NCBI RefSeq assembly: GCF_000517545.1
Contig: NZ_BAIV01000024.1
Coordinates: forward strand, 39,329 to 103,328
From: Bacteroides reticulotermitis JCM 10512
GTDB lineage: Bacteria > Bacteroidota > Bacteroidia > Bacteroidales > Bacteroidaceae
Reading direction: 5' to 3'
Length of the DNA stretch: 64,000 bases
A program made the position numbers and the translations under genes. Below, piece by piece: positions 56,349 through 64,000 of this stretch. The notes below the pieces were generated by a model. It saw only the letters and a list, made by a program, of their open reading frames with translations, ran no database searches and was not told the origin of the DNA. Every line of letters begins with the position of its first letter. The first letter of the stretch is position 1.

Positions 56349-57760
56349 TTACTCACTCGTATGTCTTACCTTCAACGTGGAAGGCTGAGACAGACGCAGG
56401 CTGCTTACAATAGCTGCTACTATGGCGAAACCGCTTCCGGCTATCAGACAAGCGTGGTGCTTTGGGCAGGAGCAATCAGACTGAAAAGCAAGGCGACCAA
56501 GGTCGTTCCCGCAGTCTGTCCCAAGAGTCGTGCCATGCCCAACATGCCACTTGCTCCACCCGAGCGTTGCGTGGGTGCTGAAGAGATAATCGTACTGTTA
56601 TTGGGCGTCTGAAAGAGTCCGAAGCCTGCGCCGCAGAGTATCAGGCGGAATATAATATCTATCTCCGAAGAGTCAGGCGTGAGACGTGAAAGCAGGAACA
56701 GTCCGGTGGAGAGCAATACCATCCCGATGCTGCCCAGTACTCCCGGATGAATACGATCGACCAGATAACCCGCCAAGGGGGCGGCTACCAGAGTTGCCAA
56801 AGCCCAAGGCGTCATTAGTAGCCCCGTCATCACCTCGCTGTGTCCCAACGTATTTTGCAGGAAGAACGGCAAGGATACCATTGCCAGCATTTGCGCGATA
56901 AACGAACATATGGAGGTCAGAATCGATAAACGGAAGATCGGAATACGCAGTAAATCAAGCGGCAGCAGAGGGGTCTCTTGTCGCAGTTGACGGCGGACAT
57001 AATAGGTTCCCACGATGACGAGGACGATTAACTGAATCGCTAGCAAATCCATCTCTTCCTGATGAGCAAATCCATCGAGCGTATAAATAAGTAGCCCGAA
57101 GGTCAGCGCGTTGGCTATCGCACTGATGGTATCGAACTTACGTTTGGTTCGCTCTTCCCGGCGAGGCAGGTATTTGTAGCCGAGCACCAAGGCTATGATG
57201 CCCAGTGGAACATTGATGGCAAACAGCCAATGCCAGGAGGCAACAGATAAGATTCCGCTGGCAATGGAAGGCCCGGCAGCTGCCGACACGGCCACGATCA
57301 TCGCATTGATGCCCATTCCTCGTGCAATTAACCTCTTGGGGTAGATGTAGCGTAGTTGGGCTGTATTCACGCTTGTGATGGCGGATGCACTGAATCCTTG
57401 AAAAACCCGGGCAATCGTTAGTGTCCAGAAAGAGTCGGAGAGTGCGCATATCAGAGAAGTGATGCAGAACAGCCCGATACCGGACAGGAACACCTTTCGG
57501 TATCCGACAATTTCACCGAGTGAGGCGAATGATAAAAGTGAAATGACAATAGCCAGCTGGTAGCCGTTGAGTATCCAGGTCGTTGCTGAGGGAGAAGTTC
57601 CGAATTCTTGTGAGAGTGTAGGCAGAGCTATGTTGATAATATTGACATCGAGCACCGACATACATAAGGCAAAACCTACGGAGACAATTGCCCATATCCG
57701 CCGCTGAAGGGGCAATCCGTCCGGTTTGTCTGTTTGGATTGTAGTTCCTGTTTCTACCAT
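56349..57760 (-). CDS. DHA2-type MFS multidrug transporter (one frame break near the C-terminus)
   Basis: A membrane transporter of about 470 aa with around 14 helices. Motif A-like RLIARGMGINAMIVAVSAAAGPSI and SVLDVNIINIALPTLSQEFG at the start fit the EmrB/QacA family. The frame breaks near 56453 in a T run; one extra T restores STTLCLIAGSGFAIVAAIVSSLRL, and the protein then ends at 56349. The ATG at 57760 is used, since the upstream frame covers the promoter and operator. It probably exports toxic organic cations. Confidence 0.9.
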
Positions 57761-57764
57761 AAAA

Positions 57765-57807
57765 TAACGACTTTGTTTACCTCGCGCAAAGGTAAGCAAA
57801 GTCGTTA
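57765..57807. promoter_or_regulatory. Inverted-repeat operator at the MFS transporter promoter
   Basis: Two 18-bp arms, TAACGACTTTGTTTACCT and AGGTAAGCAAAGTCGTTA, match at 17 of 18 positions around a 7-bp spacer. The right-hand arm contains the minus-strand TACCTTTGC -7 box, so a bound repressor would block the promoter. No regulator gene is adjacent; it is probably encoded elsewhere. Confidence 0.65.
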
Positions 57808-57859
57808 CTACTCAGTATTTTTATTTCCTAATAATCGTTTTTTTTAGGCAATCGGCCTG

Positions 57860-58324
57860 TTATGAGCGATGCAGTCGCAGGATCCGTTGGTTACTGCTTC
57901 CCCTGAACTCCAGGTAAGGCGAATAGAGCGATTGCTCAAAACGTCCGTCCACAAGTACATCGATGTAGGGGAGTAGTGCGCTCAGCCGCGAATCAGCTTG
58001 AATCTCTTCATAGGTATAACCGGTATAGCACCACACGTTTTGTTTCGTCTCCTCCTTGACCCGTTTGGCCAGATGCAGGAACGCTTCCGGGTTGAAGAAA
58101 GGGTCTCCCCCCGAGAAGGTAACCCCGTCGAGTAGCGGATTGGCGTTGATTTCCCGAATTATTTCGGTAATTCGTTGCTCCGTCAGTCTTTCTCCGGCCA
58201 GTGGATTCCAACTTTCCGGATTATGACATCCGGGGCAGCCATGCGAGCATCCTGCCAGATAAATGGAATACCGGATTCCTTCTCCATCGACAATTGTCTC
58301 CGCGTATGTACCTAACAAATTCAC
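57860..58324 (-). CDS. nrdG: Anaerobic ribonucleotide reductase activating protein
   Basis: A 154-aa radical SAM enzyme that installs the glycyl radical in NrdD. The [4Fe-4S] motif is CSHGCPGC (CxxxCxxC) in YLAGCSHGCPGCHNPESW, and the SAM motif GGDPF follows. It is encoded 27 bp after nrdD. Confidence 0.95.
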   Translation of the reverse strand: MNLLGTYAETIVDGEGIRYSIYLAGCSHGCPGCHNPESWNPLAGERLTEQRITEIIREINANPLLDGVTFSGGDPFFNPEAFLHLAKRVKEETKQNVWCYTGYTYEEIQADSRLSALLPYIDVLVDGRFEQSLYSPYLEFRGSSNQRILRLHRS

Positions 58325-58351
58325 GATGCTGTAGAATATAAACAGATGGTT

Positions 58352-60741
58352 TTAGTTATGCTTGATCCGGTCTTTCTCCTCCGCCCGTTTGGCCGAGTTC
58401 CACGAACTCAGGTCGCCCGTCAGGTAGCCGGTAATACGACGCATACGCATAATGTTTTCACTCTGGCATACCGGACATTTATCATAAATTACCCCTTTAT
58501 AGCCACAAGCGTGACAAGTGTCTACCGGATGGTTGATAGAGCCGTAGCTACCTGTTCGTCATGCATCACTTTCACCACTTTGGCGATGGCACGTACGTTC
58601 TTCTGCGCTTCACCGTCTAGTTCCACATACGTGATGTGTCCGCCTTTGGTGATGGCATGGAACGGAGCTTCGCTTTTAATCTTATCCGTAATGCTGATAG
58701 GCTCTTTAACGTCCACATGGAACGAGTTGACATAATAATCACGATCGGTTACTCCCGGTATTTTGCCATACTTGCGACGGTCCATCTTCGTGAAACGTCC
58801 CGATAACCCTTCGGCCGGAGTAGCCAGTACCGAATAGTTAAGCTCGTATTTGGCTTTGTACTCGTCGACAACCTTATTCATCTCCATCACCGCTTCGTAG
58901 AGCGTATCCCAAGACTTCTGGCTGTGCGCATGTCCCTGCCCGTAGAGAGCCACCATGGCGTTGTGTCCGCCAATGAAGCCGATACCCAGCGTACCGCTAC
59001 GCAATACATCGCCTACCTGCTCGTTGGGGTTGAGTGCTCCGCCGCCTTTCCATACATCGTTACCCATCATGAACGGGAACTGGCGAGCCAGTGCGCTACG
59101 TTGGTATTTATACCGTTCGTATAGTTGGTCGGCTATCAGTTTGGATAAGTTGCGTACTGATTTGAGGAAGAGATCCTTCGCTTTCTCTTCCACCGCTTCT
59201 TTATGACGAGTGTCTTCCACCAGGCTTTCGGCTTGATACGTGCTTCAATAGCCAAGCGCGGCATATTCAGGGTCGTGAATGAAAGGTTGCCACGTCCCAG
59301 TGAACTCTTTTCACCGGCTATGTTTTCGAATACGCGTGTACGGCATCCCATGGTGGCAAGCTCGTAACGGTAACGTTTCGGATCGTTGATATCCCATTTT
59401 TCGTTCTTGTTGAATTCCGTATCGAGGAACATAAAATTGGGGAACAGTGCTTTGGATGTAGTCCGGCACGCTTTCAGAAGTAAGTCGAAGTTAGGTGCTT
59501 CGTATTTGGCTTTCATAGCCTCCTCGATGTTCTCGACAGCCATTGCTTTTGCGAAGTCTTTATCAGAGTAAGATACCCCGTCTTTGACTTTAAATATCTG
59601 GATGGGGAATACCGGAACCTCACCGCGTGCACCCAATCCTTCGATGGTTGCTTTCAAGAGTTCTTCAATCACCATGCGTCCTTCCGAAGAGGTATCTGTT
59701 CCGTAGTTGATTGAGCTGAATACCACCTGATTACCTCCGCGTGAGTGCATCGTGTTCAGGTTGTGAATGAAGCCTTCCATGGCTTGATGTGTATCTTTTT
59801 GTGTCAGGGTATAGGCTTTATCCATGATGCGGATCAGATGCTCTTTATCCAGGTTGATTTGCAGGGCGATCAATGCGATACGGAAGCTCTCCCGTTCCAA
59901 CTCGGTTGATTGGATCGAGCAGATGCGCTTCGAGTAGCTTGCGAATGGCTTTCTCATCCGGTTGCGTACCCAGCTCCAGATTTACGTAGAAGCTGATGAG
60001 TGAAGACATATGTTTGTAGAACGACTTGCGTACCCCTTTGGCCATGAAGAAGTCGAATGCGGGAATAGATTGTCCGCCATGTTGTTCATTCTGGTTGGTC
60101 TGGAAGATGATGGTTGCCAACGTGGCATAGCTCTGAATGCTTTGCGGTGTACGGATGCTACCATTCTTGGTGCGGAATCCCCGTTCGAAGAGATCATCCA
60201 TGTCATATTGAATGCAGGTGGTTGTCTTGGTGGGGTAGTAATCGAGGTCGTGAATATGGATGTCGCCCAACTGATGCGCTTCGGCAAACCGTTTGGGGAG
60301 CAAGTATTTATAGGTATAATCTTTAGTCACTTCCGAAGCGAAAGTCATCATTTGTCCGGCGGGAGTATGGCTGCTCATATTAGCGTTGCTCAGGTTGACA
60401 TCGTTTTTGTCGATCGCCACAATGCCGTCCATCACATGCTTCATCTGAGTTTTCTTGTCGCGTTCGGTATTACGCCATTCGCGGTAGATAATGTACTTCT
60501 TGGCAACTTCAGGCCGTACTCTCATAAGTTCCTTTTCCACCAAATCCTGGATTTCCTCCACGGTAATGGTTGGCGTGGAAAACTGATTGATTACATTCAT
60601 GGTGACATCAGCGATGAGCTGATATTCGTCCTGAAATCCGGTAGCACTGAATGCTTTGCTAATCGCATTCTTAATCTTACTAATAGAGAAATCTTCTCTC
60701 TTACCATCTCTTTTGATGATACAAATTTCCGCGTAGTTCAT
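58352..60741 (-). CDS. nrdD: Anaerobic (class III) ribonucleoside-triphosphate reductase (three frame breaks)
   Basis: A glycyl-radical enzyme of about 796 aa reducing NTPs to dNTPs without oxygen. It has an N-terminal ATP cone (ICIIKRDGKREDFSISKIKNAI) and a catalytic core with NTMHSRGGNQVVFSSINYGTD, GHAHSQKSWDTLYE and NPNEQVGDVLRSGTLGIGFIGG. The C-terminus has a CHAC...CPVC zinc site and the glycyl radical region RRITGYLTGDLSSW. Breaks lie near 59890 (net +1), 59225 (net -1, restoring RIKAESLVEDTRHKEAVEE) and 58552 (net -1, restoring DEQVGYGSINHPVDT). The ATG at 60741 starts the ATP cone. It is downstream of a cobalamin riboswitch. Confidence 0.93.
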
Positions 60742-61120
60742 AACTTTAACTCCCGAAAGTTTTTTCAACGGACAGCTTTTATGAGCAATTGCGTTTGTGC
60801 AATCAGGCATAAGCGGCCGGCTGTTGATGATTAAAAAATAATTAAACAGTTCTCTGGTTGATTGCTAGCGGTTTGCGTCTCATTTGGTTTGTCAAAACGA
60901 ATAATTGCTTTGTTTTTTCACCAGTCAGTTGCAAACTTCCATCCGGAGAATGGTTGAGGCCGTTTTTGACTGTTGATGCTTTTTGGGGCAAAGCTTTGGT
61001 ACGACTAAGTTTTCTAAAAATGAAATTCATCTCTTCGAAATGGAACTGTAACTTCCCCGTACATCTTCCGTTTATAAGAAAAAACGTCTTGAATCAAATC
61101 GCTAGTTTTCAATCGGTTTC

Positions 61121-61281
61121 GGCAGGTATTCTGACTTATCTCTCCCTCGCAACGCCTTCCCATACCGGTGATACAGTGACATATTGTGCGGATTCTTAGA
61201 GACTTACAGCAGCGGGTACTGTCGCTGATTCGCACAGCGTTCCCTCATGACTAACCCCCTTTTTAGTTCCGAAGCCGTAGG
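61121..61281 (-). promoter_or_regulatory. Cobalamin riboswitch upstream of nrdD
   Basis: On the minus strand the conserved blocks occur in order: AGGGAACGCTGTG, GCGACAGTACCCGC with TGCTGTAA, a B12-box-like CACTGT, TGGGAAGGC, and the closing segment AAGTCAGAATACCTGCC. A TATCTTTGC -7 box lies at 61281-61289 at the aptamer's 5' edge. The 3' end is 380 nt upstream of the nrdD start. Confidence 0.88.
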
Positions 61282-61552
61282 CAAAGATAGAAAATATTGT
61301 AATAACCCGGTTAGCTTTTAACATTAAATTTTGGGAAACATTTCTTTCTCGCTGATACAGAAAGTTTTCCGTTCCGGATAACTTTCTTCATTTTTTTTAG
61401 TTGTGGTATGTTCGGTTCTTGCGTGTTTTTTCCGGAAGTCAGACACTACTTTGTGTGCTTTGCAGTGTGGATGGGTACAAAAGTAATAAAAATTTTTCTT
61501 ATATTATGACTGAAACGGAACTTTATGTGTATTTATTCTAAATCTCTATATT

Positions 61553-62209
61553 ATGGAAAAAAACGAAACGCTTTGTCCGCTGAGCGAAACATCTTTTCAT
61601 TTCTATCGGCGTCTGAGTCGTTTGTCAATCTTGGAAGAGATGCTGGCAAGCACCTATGAGTATTTCTTCTCCCGAGTGGTTCAACCTTACTCGCACGAGG
61701 AGCAAGAAATCCTCATGCGGATCATCGACTCTTTATCCGCTCTGATTCAGGGCGAGACTCCTGCTCCTTGTTCTTTTTGTCGGTTTACGGAGCATGAGCT
61801 TGCTTTTTGGCGGCAGCCGGAGTTTTTCAGGCTGATTTTACCGGAAAGTGAGCCTTTTGGTTTGTATGCTCGTTTGTATTGCCTGCAAGAGTTGGAGAAG
61901 CGGTTGATCTGCTTTTTTGTGAGTGAAACAGGTAGGGGGCCTTGTTCGTACCGGGAGGCGAAGGTGCTGCGGCGTATAAAGAAGTTGTTTGTCCACGAGC
62001 TTCGGGATACGCCCATGTACGATCTGTTTAAGGCGACACGTGCCCGTCGCTTGTCGGCCGAGAAGCAGCAGGAGTTGAAGTTGCAGAAGAAGGATGAGGC
62101 GCGGTTGAAGCATGTATCTATCTATCGCTACAATCCGCTTTCACAGAAATACAAGCAGATTAAAGAGGAGTATTTGCGGAAAGGGGGTGATGAGGTGGGG
62201 GAGTTGTAA
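61553..62209 (+). CDS. Unrecognised 218-aa protein
   Basis: I do not recognise this protein. It has no signal peptide or membrane segment. It contains CSFC near residue 73, a helical charged region, and a Lys/Arg/Glu-rich C-terminal tail (about residues 165-215) that may bind nucleic acid. An ATG at 61553 follows an AT-rich promoter region. It stands alone, divergent from the nrdD leader. Confidence 0.7.
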   Translation: MEKNETLCPLSETSFHFYRRLSRLSILEEMLASTYEYFFSRVVQPYSHEEQEILMRIIDSLSALIQGETPAPCSFCRFTEHELAFWRQPEFFRLILPESEPFGLYARLYCLQELEKRLICFFVSETGRGPCSYREAKVLRRIKKLFVHELRDTPMYDLFKATRARRLSAEKQQELKLQKKDEARLKHVSIYRYNPLSQKYKQIKEEYLRKGGDEVGEL

Positions 62210-62264
62210 ATGACTGCCAAAGCATTATTTAGCCTGATTGTCGTTCCATATATCGCCCGATCGA

Positions 62265-62999
62265 TTAGGGTTTGAATGTAACTTCAATGTTTGAGTTGTA
62301 TATCTTTTGGGACAGTTCTTCCCAGAACCCCTTATGACTCTCGGACAACGTTAAGTGCAAGGATTGCGCATTGCCGTTTTCATCGGTTTGCTCACCGCAG
62401 CTCAGTATGAGGTCTTCTTCATCGAAAGTCATTCCGGAAGCATCCAGTTCAGTGAGACAGTTGTTGTGACAAATCAAATAACTGAGTTTGGGCAAAGCCT
62501 TCAAATCGAGGGAAGTCAGTTTGTTGAAAGAGCAAAAAAGAAATTGCAGGCGAGGGTTATCCGACAGATCCAGAGAGGATAACTCATTACCGTTGCAGGT
62601 TAGTGCTTCGAGTAGAGGCGTGTTGGGGATGTTGAGATGAGTAAGTGCCCTTCCCGAGCAGTTCAGGGATGTTAGGTATTCCATGTTACTGACGTCCAAT
62701 GCTTCGATCTCACTATTGAAATATAGCTTATTCAACGTAACTAGGTTGCGGATGCCTGTCAAGTCATAGATTGGTTTGGCGTCATTGATGATAAGCTGTG
62801 TGATGGCTTTCAAGCGTACTTGTGTCATCGCGTCGTTGAGATCGATCTTACCGTTCGCGGTTACCGGTACTTGATGGTTTTCATGAAGATACTCAATAAA
62901 GTTAGAATCGGCGAACTCTTCCCCCGTAGGCATCTCGTCTTTCGAGCAGGCGGCACACATCCATAGGCAGGTCAAAAAACAGATTAATTTTGTTCTCAT
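62265..62999 (-). CDS. Leucine-rich-repeat lipoprotein
   Basis: A 244-aa lipoprotein. The signal peptide ends in the lipobox MCAAC with Cys18. The mature part has about five degenerate leucine-rich repeats of 21-23 residues built on LxxLxCxxNxLxSLDLS (LTCNGNELSSLDLSDNPRL, LFCSFNKLTSLDLKALPKL, LICHNNCLTELDAS). It is likely surface-exposed or periplasmic. It is downstream of a paralogue by 6 bp and shares its beta-rich start (VPVTANGKIDLNDAMTQVRL) and C-terminal LTLS segment. Confidence 0.85.
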   Translation of the reverse strand: MRTKLICFLTCLWMCAACSKDEMPTGEEFADSNFIEYLHENHQVPVTANGKIDLNDAMTQVRLKAITQLIINDAKPIYDLTGIRNLVTLNKLYFNSEIEALDVSNMEYLTSLNCSGRALTHLNIPNTPLLEALTCNGNELSSLDLSDNPRLQFLFCSFNKLTSLDLKALPKLSYLICHNNCLTELDASGMTFDEEDLILSCGEQTDENGNAQSLHLTLSESHKGFWEELSQKIYNSNIEVTFKP

Positions 63000-63005
63000 C
63001 TTCTC

Positions 63006-63533
63006 TTATTCTTTAAAAACCGGTATAACATCTTTGAACATCGGTTTCCAATACTTTTCCCAGTACGGTTTTTGGTCAGGCGACATGATTAACGTCATTT
63101 GCAGAGTCTGGTCGTTGTTGTCCGTCTGATTGTGGCAGATTAAAGACAGGAGAGATTTGCATCCTTGTATGTTCAGGGTTTGGAGTTGGTTACGCCAGCA
63201 ATCGATTGTTCGGAGTCTATCCATTCCACTTACATCGAGCGAAGTCAGCCGATTGCCATCGCACGCTAAGCTGACGAGATTCGGCATGTGTTTGATACCT
63301 ATCAGATTCAAACATTTTGCGTTGCGCAGTTCTAAGGCGGTGATTTCCCTCAGGGCTACCCGTGTCGCTTCGTCGTTCATGTCGATGCGTCCTTTGGAGG
63401 TGAGAGGAATGCCGTAGTCATCGTGCAGGATAGTTACAAAGATTGGATCTTCAAATTGGACCCATTCATCTTCCGAATGGCATGAATAAAGGCAGAAGAT
63501 GAGCAGTCCTGCCAAGAGATATTTGTGCATCAT
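63006..63533 (-). CDS. Leucine-rich-repeat lipoprotein, paralogue
   Basis: A 175-aa lipoprotein; the lipobox is LYSC with Cys18. It shares the layout of the downstream gene: IPLTSKGRIDMNDEATRVAL, LVSLACDGNRLTSLDVSGMDRL repeats and a C-terminal TLIMSPDQKPYWEKYW. It has about two fewer repeats than its partner. The pair probably arose by tandem duplication. Function is unknown. Confidence 0.82.
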   Translation of the reverse strand: MMHKYLLAGLLIFCLYSCHSEDEWVQFEDPIFVTILHDDYGIPLTSKGRIDMNDEATRVALREITALELRNAKCLNLIGIKHMPNLVSLACDGNRLTSLDVSGMDRLRTIDCWRNQLQTLNIQGCKSLLSLICHNQTDNNDQTLQMTLIMSPDQKPYWEKYWKPMFKDVIPVFKE

Positions 63534-63574
63534 ATTAGATAAAGTGTTTCGTTAATAGGGGTAATTTGTCGGGT

Positions 63575-63655
63575 AAAGATAAACAAAAAGATCGCAACCG
63601 GGAGCTTTTTGTTTATCTTTTATCATTGAGTGAAGTTGTAACCTCCACTCAATGA
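63575..63655. terminator. Two adjacent hairpins
   Basis: AAAGATAAACAAAAAG and CTTTTTGTTTATCTTT (16 bp, perfect) are followed by TCATTGAGTG and CACTCAATGA (10 bp, perfect). The first arm pair ends in a T-rich run, so it could terminate the minus-strand gene that ends at 63769. It also holds a minus-strand TATCTTTAC box that may be part of the lipoprotein promoter. Confidence 0.5.
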
Positions 63656-63768
63656 GTGTTCTTCCAAAATAGTAAAGGCCATATCCATATAACACATTGT
63701 CGAATCAGTGTTTATTATTTGTAGGTTTTCTTTTCCCATAATTCAACATTTTACTTCGATCATGCCGT

Positions 63769-64000
63769 TTATCGCTCTTCGACCCTCCACCCGGCTATGA
63801 TGTAATCCTTTCCGAATGGGCCCACATAACCTCGTTTGTACAAATCCCGAAAGATATATTGGCGTTGATTTATTCTGGGCAAATCAAGCTTAGCTCCACG
63901 AACTCCCAACTTGGATGAATCTACTCTGACTAATATAGGCCTATAGGTTAATAATCCCTTTGTCGGAATATCAACAGCTACCAGTAACTTTGCATTATGG
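63769..64000 (-). CDS. C-terminal part of an unrecognised gene (runs off the right edge)
   Basis: An open frame with no start in the window reads KLLVAVDIPTKGLLTYRPIL, then VRVDSSKLGVRGAKLDLPRI, then YKRGYVGPFGKDYIIAGWRV and a stop at 63769. The coding-like composition and absence of stops over 77 codons support a real gene. I cannot name it. The hairpins at 63575-63655 may be its terminator. Confidence 0.6.
   Translation of the reverse strand, partial: HNAKLLVAVDIPTKGLLTYRPILVRVDSSKLGVRGAKLDLPRINQRQYIFRDLYKRGYVGPFGKDYIIAGWRVEER

Overview
The window is chromosomal DNA from an anaerobic Bacteroidales bacterium, most likely Bacteroides or a close relative. Three things suggest this. Many promoters match the Bacteroides pattern (TTTG, about 19 nt, TAnnTTTG). 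The core gene set is typical of the group: DUF4290, the rimM/M23/dxr/rseP cluster, the yicC-gmk-nadD cluster, class III ribonucleotide reductase, and fucose and methylaspartate fermentation. SPII-type lipoproteins are also present. No rRNA, tRNA, CRISPR array, insertion sequence or phage was seen.

Layout. 1-3344: a multi-PAS sensor histidine kinase cut by the left edge. 3445-7365 (-): a three-gene biotin-dependent acyl-CoA carboxylase operon behind a cobalamin riboswitch. 7426-8598: nicotinate phosphoribosyltransferase. 8599-10912: a 2.3-kb gene-free stretch with three dispersed tandem copies of a promoter plus short-RNA plus terminator unit, and other short repeats. 10913-15589: AraC regulators, a VOC protein, a TIGR02757 protein and a TlpA-like thioredoxin protein. 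15619-24239 (-): a nine-gene glutamate fermentation operon (B12-dependent glutamate mutase GlmS/L/E, methylaspartate ammonia-lyase, DUF1446, DUF4387, a P-loop protein, and a two-subunit fumarase-type hydratase that is probably the mesaconase). 25008-27704: a Ca2+-type P-ATPase, followed by a gap with a perfect 52-bp palindrome. 28156-32332: a UvrA-like ABC protein, an HxlR regulator with a doubled operator, and a MATE pump. 33088-34164: an ECF sigma factor with a membrane protein. 34239-39243 (-): an L-fucose locus (fucR, fucI, fucP, LUD protein). 39478-47646: ppk1, phosphoesterases, rmlA/rmlB, menA, nadD. 47679-56146: gmk, yicC, tsaB, DUF4290, murA, rimM, M23 peptidase, dxr, rseP. 56349-57760: a DHA2-type pump with an inverted-repeat operator. 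57860-61290 (-): nrdD/nrdG behind a second cobalamin riboswitch. 61553-64000: an unrecognised protein, two tandem leucine-rich-repeat lipoproteins and the end of an unrecognised gene.

Vitamin B12 links several loci: two cobalamin riboswitches (carboxylase operon and anaerobic ribonucleotide reductase) and a B12-dependent mutase operon.

A caution applies to the whole window. At least sixteen single-base frame breaks interrupt otherwise well conserved genes, including nrdD three times, yicC, fumarase beta, methylaspartate ammonia-lyase, fucP and an M23 peptidase. Most are one-base losses, several in short homopolymers. This pattern looks like sequencing or assembly error rather than gene decay, so I annotate these genes as single CDSs and mark each break.
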